Shown: one piece after another, positions 55,029-64,000 of the stretch
How positions within the stretch are numbered: position 1 is the first letter of the stretch
Layout of the letters: each line of letters opens with the position of its first letter
Origin: Anaerocolumna sp. AGMB13025
Lineage (GTDB): Bacteria > Bacillota > Clostridia > Lachnospirales > Lachnospiraceae
Direction of reading: 5' to 3'
Assembly: GCF_029689925.1 (NCBI RefSeq)
Contig: NZ_CP121445.1
Location: 4,386,501 to 4,450,500 of the forward strand
Length of the DNA: 64,000 nt
Notes under the pieces: model-generated
Told to the model about the DNA's origin: nothing
The model's input: only the letters and a program-made list of their open reading frames with translations
The model's database searches: none
Program-made: the position numbers and the translations under genes

Positions 55029-57878
55029 TTAATAGCCTATAATAATGTAATTCGATATTTCCACCGCAATCTCACCCTCTGTATTAATAAAACAAACGGT
55101 AAACCTCCAGGCTTCTTCTTCACTTACGGATTTATACTCAGATAAAACTACGTGTACCAAACACGTCTTAGAAAAGGGCCGGTGAATTTCAAGCCTGTCA
55201 AACCCTCTGGGATAATAATGACTTAACTTTCTTTCCTGTATCAAAAAAAGACCGATTTGAAATGCGGACTCCAGGAAAAATGTATTTATAACTAAGTCCG
55301 GCAGTAAAAAGCTTAGGGGATCCGGCATAGTTAGCTCAGCAAAGGCTCTGTCCTTTTTGGCTGATGCAGATAAGGCATTGATTACCTGAAAATTAGTTCC
55401 GTAGGTTTGATTAAATTCTCCGGATAAGAACAAATAAAAGTCCTCTTTATTTACAGCCAGGGTACACTCATTTTTAAGAATACCGATATCAGCTTGATCA
55501 GGCTCTGTGGATTCCGTTGTTTCCGATTCAAAAACCAGCTGTGCCTGGGCACTGATAAAATCTTCTTCCTCATTAAATGCCATAATTTCTGCCTGGCATT
55601 GGTCCCCGTTTGGATATACGTAAGTGTTTAACTGATATTCCCTGCCATTAAAAATATCACTTCCTGCAAAGACCACATTATCCATATATCTGACCTTGTT
55701 TTCCTTTGAAACCTCACCGGCTTTTCGCATTATTTCCAGGAAGTTTGCATAGGGATAATAGCTTTTTCCGTCAGAAAGGCAGCCTTTTATAAATATATCC
55801 TCTGTACTTATTTCAGTCTGGAATTTTTGCTCCTTAAAACTAGAGATATTCTCATCGATTAAGGGATGCAATTTGTCTTTTCCCGGTTTCATAAGCTTCC
55901 TTTCATTGGTTTTTACCCAATAACTATTTCTTGCGAAAGGATAGACAGGCAGGGGGATTTTAAGGTGCTCCTCTTCCCGATACAGCCTGCTCCATAATAA
56001 ATCCTCCCGGTTTTTATAAGCCTCACAGAAACTGAGAAGAATTTCTTTATACTGGTCAGGGGAGAGGCTTATATCAGCCAGTTCTTCATACAGTCTGCCA
56101 TGATTTCTGTTGTTATGTAAATTTTCTTCTAAAAGTGGTTTATCTGTGATACTGCCTGGTGCTTCATTTATCTGATAATCTGTTATCAGATAATCCTTTA
56201 TCGCTTCATTTAGTTCAGACTGTTCCCTTACTACAAAGGCCATCCTTTTATGAAAGTGTTTACGCCGGTTTCCTAAAGAATAACTGATATCGCCCATACT
56301 GTATGTACCGGAATGCTTTTCAGACCAGGCTAAAAAGTCCTTCAGCCGCTGCCTTAGTTCCTCTGAGGTTTTCGCTGAGAATGCCGCCAGATAGCAGGGT
56401 GCCTTGTAATCTGTTTTCCTGGCTTCCCGGTATTCTTCTATTACAACATGTGCATTGGTACCGCCAAACCCAAAGGAACTGACTCCTGCTCTTAAAGGCT
56501 CTTCCTTCCCGACCCAATCTTTTAATCTGGTGTTGACATAAAAGGGACTGTTACTTAGCTCCAAATGTTCATTCTCCTGTTTGAAGTTAAGGGAAGGCGG
56601 TATTTTTTTATTATTGATTGCCAGTATAACTTTTATAAAACTTGCAATTCCCGCCGCTAAAGAGGAATGTCCTATGTTGGTCTTGACCGAACCCAGAGCA
56701 CAAAACTGCTTTTTATCTGTGTATTCTTTAAAAGAGTTTTTTAATGCTTCAATTTCTATGGGATCTCCAAGCTTTGTCCCTGTTCCATGGGTTTCCAGAA
56801 AAGTAATTGTTTCCGGATTAATATTGCCCTTTTTGTATACCTCCAGTTCCAATGCGGTTTGTGAGAGGGAACTTGGAGCTGTGATTCCGTTGGTTTTGCC
56901 ATCCTGGTTTATGCCGGAGCTTTTAATTACACCATAGATATAATCACCGTCTTTTACTGCCTGGTCATAATTTTTCAGGACAACGGCACCGACACCTTCC
57001 CCGTTAACTATACCGTTGGCGTCATTATCAAAGGATTTGCACTGGCCTTCGGGAGAAAGCATTCCTGCATTACTTGTAAATATATAATAGTGGGGAGTGG
57101 TGCATATCCACACGCCTCCTGCGATTGCCATAGTATTTTCCTCCGACATTATGCTTTGACATGCTAAATGCAGTGCAACCAGGGAGGAGGAGCAGGCAGT
57201 ATCTAAGGCCATTGCCGGTCCTTTTAAATTCAGTAAGTAAGATATTCTGGAGGCTAAGACAGAGCCTGTGTTTCCCCAAAAGGCCTGGGCGGTGATATCT
57301 TCCTCCTGCCCGCTGATGTTATTAAGATAATCCCTGGGTGCGGCACCCACATAAACCCCGCAGGATAGACCGGAAGCCAGATCATTTGCATAACCTGCAT
57401 CTTCTAAGGACTTCCAGCATTCCTCTAAAAACAATCTTTGCTGAGGGTCCATTACTTCTGCTTCCATACCGGATATATTAAAAAAGGCCGGATCAAACTT
57501 ATCGATGTCACTTAAAAATCCGCCCCAGCGTGAGTTGGTTTTATCCAATTTATCAACATCCGGATCATAGTAATCATCAATATTCCATCTTTCTTTCGGA
57601 ACTTGTGTAACGGAACTTTTCCCTTCCATAAGGTTGGCCCAATACTCCTCCAGATTTGATGCTCCCGGAAAACGTCCTGACATACCAATCACTGCAACAT
57701 CGTTGGTTGATTTTGCAATCTGTGTCTTTCTATCTGGTAATGGTTTCTTGGAAGATGAAATTACTGAGTTGGTTTTAATTTTTTCAATACTTTCCCTGGC
57801 TTCTGCCGGTGTTATTTTATTGTCTTTCACCATTTGCAGAATATCCTTAATCCTTATTGTTATATCCGCTTGATCCAT
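55029..57878 (-). CDS. Trans-AT polyketide synthase, KS plus inactive DH-like domain
   Basis: The 949-residue protein has a short N-terminal docking helix region (1-30), KS (about 59-485, Cys229, His364, His404) and a trans-AT docking linker. The C-terminal DH-fold domain (about 670-949) begins LHPLIDEN. The DH motif HxxxGxxxxP reads CLSDGKSYYP (Cys700 in place of His), and the partner Asp reads Asn865, so catalysis is probably lost. It has no KR or ACP; these are at the start of the next protein, so the module is split. AAAGGAG precedes the ATG. Confidence 0.88.
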   Translation of the reverse strand: MDQADITIRIKDILQMVKDNKITPAEARESIEKIKTNSVISSSKKPLPDRKTQIAKSTNDVAVIGMSGRFPGASNLEEYWANLMEGKSSVTQVPKERWNIDDYYDPDVDKLDKTNSRWGGFLSDIDKFDPAFFNISGMEAEVMDPQQRLFLEECWKSLEDAGYANDLASGLSCGVYVGAAPRDYLNNISGQEEDITAQAFWGNTGSVLASRISYLLNLKGPAMALDTACSSSLVALHLACQSIMSEENTMAIAGGVWICTTPHYYIFTSNAGMLSPEGQCKSFDNDANGIVNGEGVGAVVLKNYDQAVKDGDYIYGVIKSSGINQDGKTNGITAPSSLSQTALELEVYKKGNINPETITFLETHGTGTKLGDPIEIEALKNSFKEYTDKKQFCALGSVKTNIGHSSLAAGIASFIKVILAINNKKIPPSLNFKQENEHLELSNSPFYVNTRLKDWVGKEEPLRAGVSSFGFGGTNAHVVIEEYREARKTDYKAPCYLAAFSAKTSEELRQRLKDFLAWSEKHSGTYSMGDISYSLGNRRKHFHKRMAFVVREQSELNEAIKDYLITDYQINEAPGSITDKPLLEENLHNNRNHGRLYEELADISLSPDQYKEILLSFCEAYKNREDLLWSRLYREEEHLKIPLPVYPFARNSYWVKTNERKLMKPGKDKLHPLIDENISSFKEQKFQTEISTEDIFIKGCLSDGKSYYPYANFLEIMRKAGEVSKENKVRYMDNVVFAGSDIFNGREYQLNTYVYPNGDQCQAEIMAFNEEEDFISAQAQLVFESETTESTEPDQADIGILKNECTLAVNKEDFYLFLSGEFNQTYGTNFQVINALSASAKKDRAFAELTMPDPLSFLLPDLVINTFFLESAFQIGLFLIQERKLSHYYPRGFDRLEIHRPFSKTCLVHVVLSEYKSVSEEEAWRFTVCFINTEGEIAVEISNYIIIGY

Positions 57879-57910
57879 TTATGTTTTCTCCTTTTTCACC
57901 TTAACTCCCA

Positions 57911-58056
57911 GGTAATTGCGAAACACAAATATTGTATTTATGTATCATATAAATAATACAATTTCAGAGCTGAATCTTGCCCGTAGGGCAACTGAAGCCA
58001 TGAAATTCGTATTATTTGTATGATATATTCAAAAAAGTATATGTTTCGCAATTGCC
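57911..58056. repeat. Dispersed ~140-bp palindromic element, copy C
   Basis: The ends are GGTAATTGCGAAAC and GTTTCGCAATTGCC. The centre (TTCAGAGCTGAATCTTGCCC...GGGCAACTGAAG) is almost identical to copy A. It fills most of the 57879-58189 gap between two PKS genes, about 48 kb from copy A. A small TGCGTG/CACGCA hairpin follows at 58072-58088. Confidence 0.85.
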
Positions 58057-58189
58057 TGCTTAACTCCCGTCTGCGTGCCCCCCACGCATAAAACCAGCAT
58101 TCCTCTTAACTCCTGACATCCGCCAAGGGGGACCTACTTATTCGGATAGGCTTAAAATATGTCTTTCGGTGTAACCTTTCTTTCATGAC

Positions 58190-61100
58190 TTAAGCTGTAT
58201 ATTTAACACTTATACCGGTTATCATTTCCATTACTTCATCCACATTAAGTGCCCCCTTTGCTAAAAGCTCCAGTGCGTCAATCTCTTTATCTGCCTCCGA
58301 AATCATTCCATTTTCGAAACTGTCTGACACATAAGTCAAAGCAGCCTCCATCTCCATGCCATATTCCCTGCACAGATACCCGCTTAAATCCTGAATATTA
58401 CTGTAGTCAAATAAAACAGTGTTTTTAAGAGTAATACCAAAAGCTTTGTTAATATTTTTTAACAAGACCACACCGGTAATGGAATCTACCCCATACTCGG
58501 AGAACTGCATGGTAAAGTCAATATCCTCCCTATCTACTTTCAGGGTTTCGGTGATACATTCCATCAATTTTTCCGTAACGGTCTGATATAAATCAATATC
58601 CTCCTGACTGTCTGTAATCCACCCAGGGTCACCTTGAATCTGTTTTTCTAGCTTCGGACCAAATTCATTTTGTATGTATCCTGCTAAGTCATCCACATTG
58701 CTGTAATCAAACAGTATGGTAGTTTTTAGTGTAAGGTCAAACTCATTATTGATGCGGTTAATTAATTCCATTCCTGTTATGGAATCAACCCCATAATCGG
58801 AAAAGGATGTACTGTTGTCAACTTCTCTTGCTTCTACTTTTAATACCTCTGCGATACACTGGATGATACGTGTCTTTAAATTATCTAGCCTGTCATTGTT
58901 ATTGGCAGCCCCATGGAACGATCCAGTAACTGATTTGTTAAACGACCCATTAACTGATCCGTTAAAGGATCTGCTAAAGGATTTATTAACGGTTTCTTTA
59001 ACAATAGACTGTTTTTCACTCTCTGCAGGTATACTTTCAGGTACTAAAGATTTTATCTGCCCTATCTGATTCTTTAATACGGCTTCCCTTTCTGCGATAT
59101 CAATCATATCTGTCTGTTTCAGTAGAAATGGTTTGGCTTTCAGAACTATAACCTGGCTGGAACTTTGATTTGACACGATTCTTTCAATTGCATCCATTCC
59201 TTCTTCCGGCTGAATAGAGAGCATACCTTTGGAAGCCATTATTTTATTATGCTCCTCGGAGGATGCAACTCCTACGCTTCCCCAGTATCCCCAGTTAATG
59301 ATCTTTATGGGTATTTCCCCCGACTTCATTAAATGAACGGCAAAAGAATCTTTGAATCCGCAGGCTGCCGCATAATTGGCCTGTCCTCCGTTGCCGACAA
59401 AACTTTGAATGGATGAAAAGAACAGAATAAAATCCAGCTTTTCCTCCTTTACGGCTTCGTATAAGACAGCACTTCCCTTTACCTTTGGGTCCAGAGAATC
59501 GATTAGATCCCTTTCGGACATATTGCGGATAGCTCTGTCTTTCATGACGATTGCGGAATGAATTACTCCGTTGATCTGTCCAAATTCATTCTTCACTTGT
59601 CTGACAGCTTCTTTCATACTGTTTAAGTCCGTGGCATCGGCTTTCACATACAGCGCCTTTGCTCCAAGGTCTTTCATTTCTGAAATTTTCTTTATCTTTT
59701 CGGTATTTAAATCCGAACGTCCTATCAAAGCTGCCTTAGCCCCTGCCTTAAGGGTCAGATACCGGCAGAATTCCAGGCCAATACCGCCTGCACCGCCTAA
59801 AATCAGGTATACACCGTTTTCTTTAAAGGAAGTATTGACGGGTTTATCCATATCGGTGGGTATTATTTTTTGCAGGTATCTTTGACCCTTCCGGATTACA
59901 ACCTCTTCTCCGTTTTTGCCGGCCGGTTCCTTTCTAATTATCTCTGCCAGTAATTCCTTGTCTCTTTCCCACTCATCCAGATCAATATCTATACAGGTAG
60001 TTTTCCAGTATTGAAATTCTTTGGCCATGGATTTCGCAAAGCCTAAAATACTGCCGGCACAAGGTATTACGTCCGCTTCTCCTAAGGTATGGACATTATT
60101 GGTTATAATTTTTACCTGGAGTCTTTTATTGTCCAGCTCTTTCTTAACGAAAGCTTTAACCAGACGGAACAACGAGAGCACTCCCATTGCCTGTGTTAAT
60201 TCTAAACTTTGCGGATTATTAAAATCGTCTTTCTTTGAGATAATTCCTCCCAAAAAATAAACATAATCCAAGTCATCTATTTTTGCCAAACAATCACTTA
60301 TCCCAGTTTCATTAGAAGCATTAATTTCCCAGGAATTCACTCCTATTCTTCTGTTTTCAGAACCCAGGAAAATTTCGTAAACATCATCCCCTTGGTGATA
60401 GTTAATCAACTGCCGGCACATTTCAGAATGCTTTGCCGGTACAAGGATCAAAACCTTACTGCCTCCCTGGCTGCCTGCATTCTCTTCGTTATATTGAATC
60501 GGCACCGGTTTCCAGACTGGAAGATAGAAACTATTCTCTATGGAAGTTTCATAATCCTTGTTTTTTTCTGTTAAAGTATTCCTTGGTTCCCTTGCATATG
60601 GAGAGCTGTCTTGTGGTACTGCCAGTGATACAGGATTGTGAGAATGTTTTTCACTCACACTTTCTTTTTGCATGTCTTTTGCTTTATTAATTTTACTAAT
60701 TGATTTCCATACTCTTCTCTTTTCAAAAGGATAAGTCGGTAAAGGTACACGCTTTAACTGTTTTTCACCATACAGTAGCTTCCAGTCAATTTTAACGCCG
60801 GTAACCCAAAGACTTGCTACTTTGTTAAAATCATCATTTTGAATCAGTGTATTTATTGCGGCTGTATTGGTAAAACTCTCATTTAACACCACTTTACCCT
60901 TGCCGGTTCCCACACGGTTATGATATAAGCCCTCTATCTCATTTTTATCCTGAAGGTATTCCGTCAGTTTATGGACAAGTTCTTTAAGATCTGAAAATAC
61001 AATTGCAAGGCGTTCGTCCATCTCTTCCCGACCTGTCTGTAAGGTATATGCAAAATTATTAAGAGACACACTGTTTAAAGTTTCAGTATTATTATTAATT

Positions 61101-64000
61101 TCTCTTTTTAGGAAAGTTACCATTTTCAAGGCATAGGCAGATAACCTCTCTTTGTTTCTGGCTGATAATACAAAGATGCGGGAACTGTCCATACTGTCAT
61201 TTTCTATTGCTTTCCCTTCAAAGGCTTCCAGGGCTATGTGTGCATTCACACCTCCGAAACCAAAGGAACTGACTCCTGCACGTCTTGGTATTTCGTTGCC
61301 GTACTCATCGGATAAAGTTTTCCATTCCCTTGTCGTTTCCGCAATATAGAACGGACTGCCGGTTAATTGTATATACGGGTTTTGTACACTAAAATTTGAT
61401 ATGCCGGGAATTGTCTTATACTGAAAGGCCAGCAGTACTTTTAGTACACTCGCAATGCCTGCTGCCGTTTCCAAATGTCCTATATTCGTCTTTACCGCCC
61501 CGATCCCACAGTATGCTTCCTTTGCACAAAACATGTCTTTCTTTCCCATTTCTTTAAAGGCCTTGATTAATCCATTCACTTCCACCGGATCTCCAAGCTG
61601 TGTTCCTGTTCCATGGGCTTCTATGTAACTCACTGTCTCCGGGCTAAATCCAGCCTTGTCAAAGGCTTTCATAATTACCTCTGCCTGGGCATTGGTATTC
61701 GGGGCAGTCAGGGATGCGGCACGTCCGCCGTGATTGATGGCTGTTCCTTTGATTAAGGCATAAATATTATCTCCATCCTTAAGTGCCTTGCTTAAAGGTT
61801 TTAGCAAAATTGCGCCTGAGCCTTCCCCTCGCACATATCCATTGGCATGTTCGTCAAAGGTTTTGCACCGTCCGTCCGGTGAGAGCATACCGGCTTTACT
61901 GAAAGATATATGCAGGGTCGGGCTTGCTATTACATTCACACCTCCTACGATTGACATTTCACAATCACCGCTGTAGATGGATTCCACTCCCCGGTGAATC
62001 GCTACCAGCGAGGAAGAACAAGCGGTGTCAATTGGTTCACTTGGTCCATGTAGATTTAATAAGTAGGATATCCGGTTCGTTAAAATACAATGGGAATTGC
62101 CGGTGGAAGTCAGCGCTTCAATTTCACTGTCCTTTAGCACATCTCTGTAATCCGTGGTGGAGACTCCTACAAATAAACCCGTTTTCGACCCTGATAAATC
62201 AGAAGGTTTATATCCGGCATCTTCAATGGTTTCCCATACTGTCTGCATAAAAATTCTTTGCTGGGGATCCATAAGTTCTGCTTCCATAGGAGATATACCA
62301 AAAAACAAAGGGTCGAATTTATCAATTTCTTTCATAAATCCACCCCATTTTGATATCTTGTCAGGTAGATCTTCCTTTTTCCATCTGTCAGAAGGTATTT
62401 CCGTTATTAAATCTTTTGTTTCCTCAAGGTTCCTCCAGAATGAAATCATATCTTCCGATTGAGGCATAATGCCGCCCATTCCTATGATGGCTATGGGCTC
62501 CCTTTTTCCTCCCTGAGTATTAGAAAGACTCTCTTCCCATGAAGTTACATTGACCGGATTTCTTTGTGGTATCTTTCTGTTTTCCATAAACTCCTGAGGA
62601 TAAGAGACCGGATTTTCCTCTTTGTTCTTATATTTCTCTTCGTTACTATTTATATCCCCATTCTTAATTAATTCGTTCTTAATTAACTCTGCGTTGTTAT
62701 TTAACTCTTGATTCTTATTTATTTCTTCATTTCTATTTATTACTTCATTCCTATTTATCTCTTCATTCCTATTTATCTCTTCATTCCTATTTATCTCTTC
62801 ATTCCTATTTATTTCTTGATTCTTACTTATTTCTTCAATCTTACTTATTTCTTGAATCTTACTTATTTCTTGAATCTTACTTATTTCTTCATCCTTATTT
62901 ATTTCTTCATTCTTATTTATTTCTTCTCTCCTGCTAATTTCTTCTTCCTTATGGACTGCAAGTATGCTGTCATAGTGCTCCCGATACAGATAATCTATAA
63001 GTGCACCTAAGGTTGCATATTCAAAGAAAATGCTGGGATTAATTTGAAGAGAGTACAATTTATTAATTTTATTAGCCAGTTCCGTAAAGGTCAGGGAATT
63101 AAATCCATACTCATTCATATCCTTTTCCAGAAATATATCTTTATCTTTGATCCGCAGAATCTCCTTTACTGCATTTTTTACATCCTGATGAATTTCTTCC
63201 AATACCTCGACCTTATGAATACTATCTGCTTTAAAATCCTTTCTATCTTCTTTGTTTCTATTCTCTTCCTTAATCCCTAAAAGTCTTTGTAACTTTTGTG
63301 TATCTCCCTGTAATACTACGAGCTGATCTTCACCGGATTTTAAACTATCGGCCAGGGCCTTAATTCCATAAGTTGTCTCAAGGCTTTTTATTCCCATAGT
63401 GTCAAATAAATCTTTCGTAGACTGTTCTACCTGTATTCCGCCTTCTTTCCATAAAGGCCAGTTAATAGAGAGCGCCTTGCCATACCGCAAACCTTTCCTG
63501 CTAAGTTCGTTACGCAGTACAGAGAAATAATCCATAAAACTGTTGCCGTACGCATAATCTGCCTGCCCCAGATTTCCGGTTACTGCTGCGGTTGAGGAAA
63601 ACAAGATTATAAAGTCCAAAGGTTCATCCTTCGTTAACAGGTCAAGATTAATGGTACCCTGAACTTTGGGGATGATTACCTGTTCCATATCTGTTTTACT
63701 TTTATTCTTCAAATACGCATCTTTAGTCATACCGGCACAATGGATAACACCATTGATCCCGCCAAATCTCTCTTTTGCCGCTTCTATTATAACTGCAGCA
63801 TCATTAAGTGCTGAAACATCACCCTGAACAAATAAAACTTCACCGCCTAAAGCTTCTAAAGCTTTTAATTGTGAGACTTTCTCTGCATCCAATGGACTTC
63901 TGCCGGTTAAACATAACTTTGCCTGGTACTCTTTTGCCAGAAAATGTGCAACGATCAGACCCAGTTTGCCCAAACCGCCGGAAATAAGATATATTCCATG
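58190..64000 (-). CDS. Trans-AT polyketide synthase, partial (KR-ACP-KS-KR-ACP-ACP), runs off right edge
   Basis: The frame is open to the window edge (reads HGIYLISGGLGKLG from 64000), so the N-terminus is missing; a TTG at 63973 is not the start. Domains by position: KR (63300-64000), ACP (about 63000-63250, GFNSLT, Asn in place of the usual Asp), an EINRNE repeat linker (62690-62960), KS (61200-62510, DTACSSS), trans-AT docking, KR (59130-60550, GGAGGIG, NYAAAC), ACP (58790, GVDSIT) and ACP (58485, GVDSIT). There is no AT and no DH. A C-terminal docking helix segment ends the protein. Confidence 0.9.
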   Translation of the reverse strand, partial: HGIYLISGGLGKLGLIVAHFLAKEYQAKLCLTGRSPLDAEKVSQLKALEALGGEVLFVQGDVSALNDAAVIIEAAKERFGGINGVIHCAGMTKDAYLKNKSKTDMEQVIIPKVQGTINLDLLTKDEPLDFIILFSSTAAVTGNLGQADYAYGNSFMDYFSVLRNELSRKGLRYGKALSINWPLWKEGGIQVEQSTKDLFDTMGIKSLETTYGIKALADSLKSGEDQLVVLQGDTQKLQRLLGIKEENRNKEDRKDFKADSIHKVEVLEEIHQDVKNAVKEILRIKDKDIFLEKDMNEYGFNSLTFTELANKINKLYSLQINPSIFFEYATLGALIDYLYREHYDSILAVHKEEEISRREEINKNEEINKDEEISKIQEISKIQEISKIEEISKNQEINRNEEINRNEEINRNEEINRNEVINRNEEINKNQELNNNAELIKNELIKNGDINSNEEKYKNKEENPVSYPQEFMENRKIPQRNPVNVTSWEESLSNTQGGKREPIAIIGMGGIMPQSEDMISFWRNLEETKDLITEIPSDRWKKEDLPDKISKWGGFMKEIDKFDPLFFGISPMEAELMDPQQRIFMQTVWETIEDAGYKPSDLSGSKTGLFVGVSTTDYRDVLKDSEIEALTSTGNSHCILTNRISYLLNLHGPSEPIDTACSSSLVAIHRGVESIYSGDCEMSIVGGVNVIASPTLHISFSKAGMLSPDGRCKTFDEHANGYVRGEGSGAILLKPLSKALKDGDNIYALIKGTAINHGGRAASLTAPNTNAQAEVIMKAFDKAGFSPETVSYIEAHGTGTQLGDPVEVNGLIKAFKEMGKKDMFCAKEAYCGIGAVKTNIGHLETAAGIASVLKVLLAFQYKTIPGISNFSVQNPYIQLTGSPFYIAETTREWKTLSDEYGNEIPRRAGVSSFGFGGVNAHIALEAFEGKAIENDSMDSSRIFVLSARNKERLSAYALKMVTFLKREINNNTETLNSVSLNNFAYTLQTGREEMDERLAIVFSDLKELVHKLTEYLQDKNEIEGLYHNRVGTGKGKVVLNESFTNTAAINTLIQNDDFNKVASLWVTGVKIDWKLLYGEKQLKRVPLPTYPFEKRRVWKSISKINKAKDMQKESVSEKHSHNPVSLAVPQDSSPYAREPRNTLTEKNKDYETSIENSFYLPVWKPVPIQYNEENAGSQGGSKVLILVPAKHSEMCRQLINYHQGDDVYEIFLGSENRRIGVNSWEINASNETGISDCLAKIDDLDYVYFLGGIISKKDDFNNPQSLELTQAMGVLSLFRLVKAFVKKELDNKRLQVKIITNNVHTLGEADVIPCAGSILGFAKSMAKEFQYWKTTCIDIDLDEWERDKELLAEIIRKEPAGKNGEEVVIRKGQRYLQKIIPTDMDKPVNTSFKENGVYLILGGAGGIGLEFCRYLTLKAGAKAALIGRSDLNTEKIKKISEMKDLGAKALYVKADATDLNSMKEAVRQVKNEFGQINGVIHSAIVMKDRAIRNMSERDLIDSLDPKVKGSAVLYEAVKEEKLDFILFFSSIQSFVGNGGQANYAAACGFKDSFAVHLMKSGEIPIKIINWGYWGSVGVASSEEHNKIMASKGMLSIQPEEGMDAIERIVSNQSSSQVIVLKAKPFLLKQTDMIDIAEREAVLKNQIGQIKSLVPESIPAESEKQSIVKETVNKSFSRSFNGSVNGSFNKSVTGSFHGAANNNDRLDNLKTRIIQCIAEVLKVEAREVDNSTSFSDYGVDSITGMELINRINNEFDLTLKTTILFDYSNVDDLAGYIQNEFGPKLEKQIQGDPGWITDSQEDIDLYQTVTEKLMECITETLKVDREDIDFTMQFSEYGVDSITGVVLLKNINKAFGITLKNTVLFDYSNIQDLSGYLCREYGMEMEAALTYVSDSFENGMISEADKEIDALELLAKGALNVDEVMEMITGISVKYTA
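62690..62960 (-). repeat. In-frame 18-bp tandem repeats in the PKS linker
   Basis: Repeated ATTCCTATTTATCTCTTC units (four in near-perfect tandem) and diverged relatives encode (E)INRNE / EISKIQE hexapeptides between an ACP and the next KS. The segment is highly charged and unlikely to fold. It is a length-variable flexible linker. Confidence 0.85.

Noticed and set aside
63973..64000. TTG at 63973 as a PKS start
   Set aside because: The frame continues upstream to the window edge with the KR motif ISGGLGKLG, so the gene is cut by the edge.

Overview
The window looks like the chromosome of a low-GC, strictly anaerobic Firmicute, most like a saprophytic Lachnospiraceae/Clostridia species. This is inferred from AT-rich intergenic DNA, strong GGAGG ribosome binding sites with many TTG/GTG starts, a glycyl radical enzyme, clostridial-type regulators and secreted plant/fungal polysaccharide hydrolases. 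No sequence search was run, so the taxonomy is an inference.

Layout. 0.1-4.9 kb: mixed genes (Asp/Glu racemase family, AraC, FkbM methyltransferase, flavin reductase and TetR). 5.1-17.8 kb: one long minus-strand nucleoside uptake and salvage operon. It reads udp, BMP lipoprotein, YjjI-type glycyl radical enzyme and its activase, the ATPase and two permeases of a nucleoside ABC importer, cdd, deoB, a YczE-like membrane protein, add and a Crp/Fnr regulator. 18.3-25.2 kb: MBL-fold hydrolase, a small protein, a TerC-ABC2-like fusion, and a GH78 rhamnosidase divergent from an AraC regulator. 25.4-32.5 kb: the most unusual locus (below). 32.7-35.1 kb: secreted GH16 glucanase. 35.4-39.6 kb: a plus-strand operon with two CDP-alcohol phosphatidyltransferases, two flavodoxin-like proteins and a TetR. 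39.8-64.0 kb: minus-strand polyketide gene cluster running off the right edge.

The most interesting locus is 25.4-32.5 kb. A DUF2828/Ro60-like TROVE-vWA protein is preceded by a roughly 330-nt structured leader or non-coding RNA. That RNA contains a circularly permuted tRNA mimic (T-arm, then a capped acceptor stem, then a D-arm, closed by a 7-bp stem), the architecture of bacterial YrlA-type Y RNAs. It also contains a second tRNA-like unit with a perfect T-arm and two more stem-enclosed units. A twin WYL-protein operon lies divergently, and both promoters share a 16-nt element (15/16 identical). A 209-bp long hairpin lies between them. I read this as a candidate RNA-surveillance or RNA-repair system of the Ro/Y-RNA type.

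The polyketide cluster has no AT domain in its visible modules, so it is trans-AT. It carries HMG-CoA-synthase-like and PksH-like beta-branching enzymes, tandem ACPs, a terminal thioesterase and a GT1 glycosyltransferase. Unusually it also has a CofD/YvcK-like protein, a histidine-triad-like nucleotidyltransferase and a HAD phosphatase, which hint at phosphoryl or nucleotidyl tailoring.

Repeats are prominent: three dispersed ~140-bp palindromic elements (two in the nucleoside operon, one in the PKS operon), a 149-bp MITE with GGGACTGTTGCAAAA-type ends whose core recurs at 25.2 kb, a 79-bp tandem repeat of hairpins, and short tandem repeats in PKS linkers.
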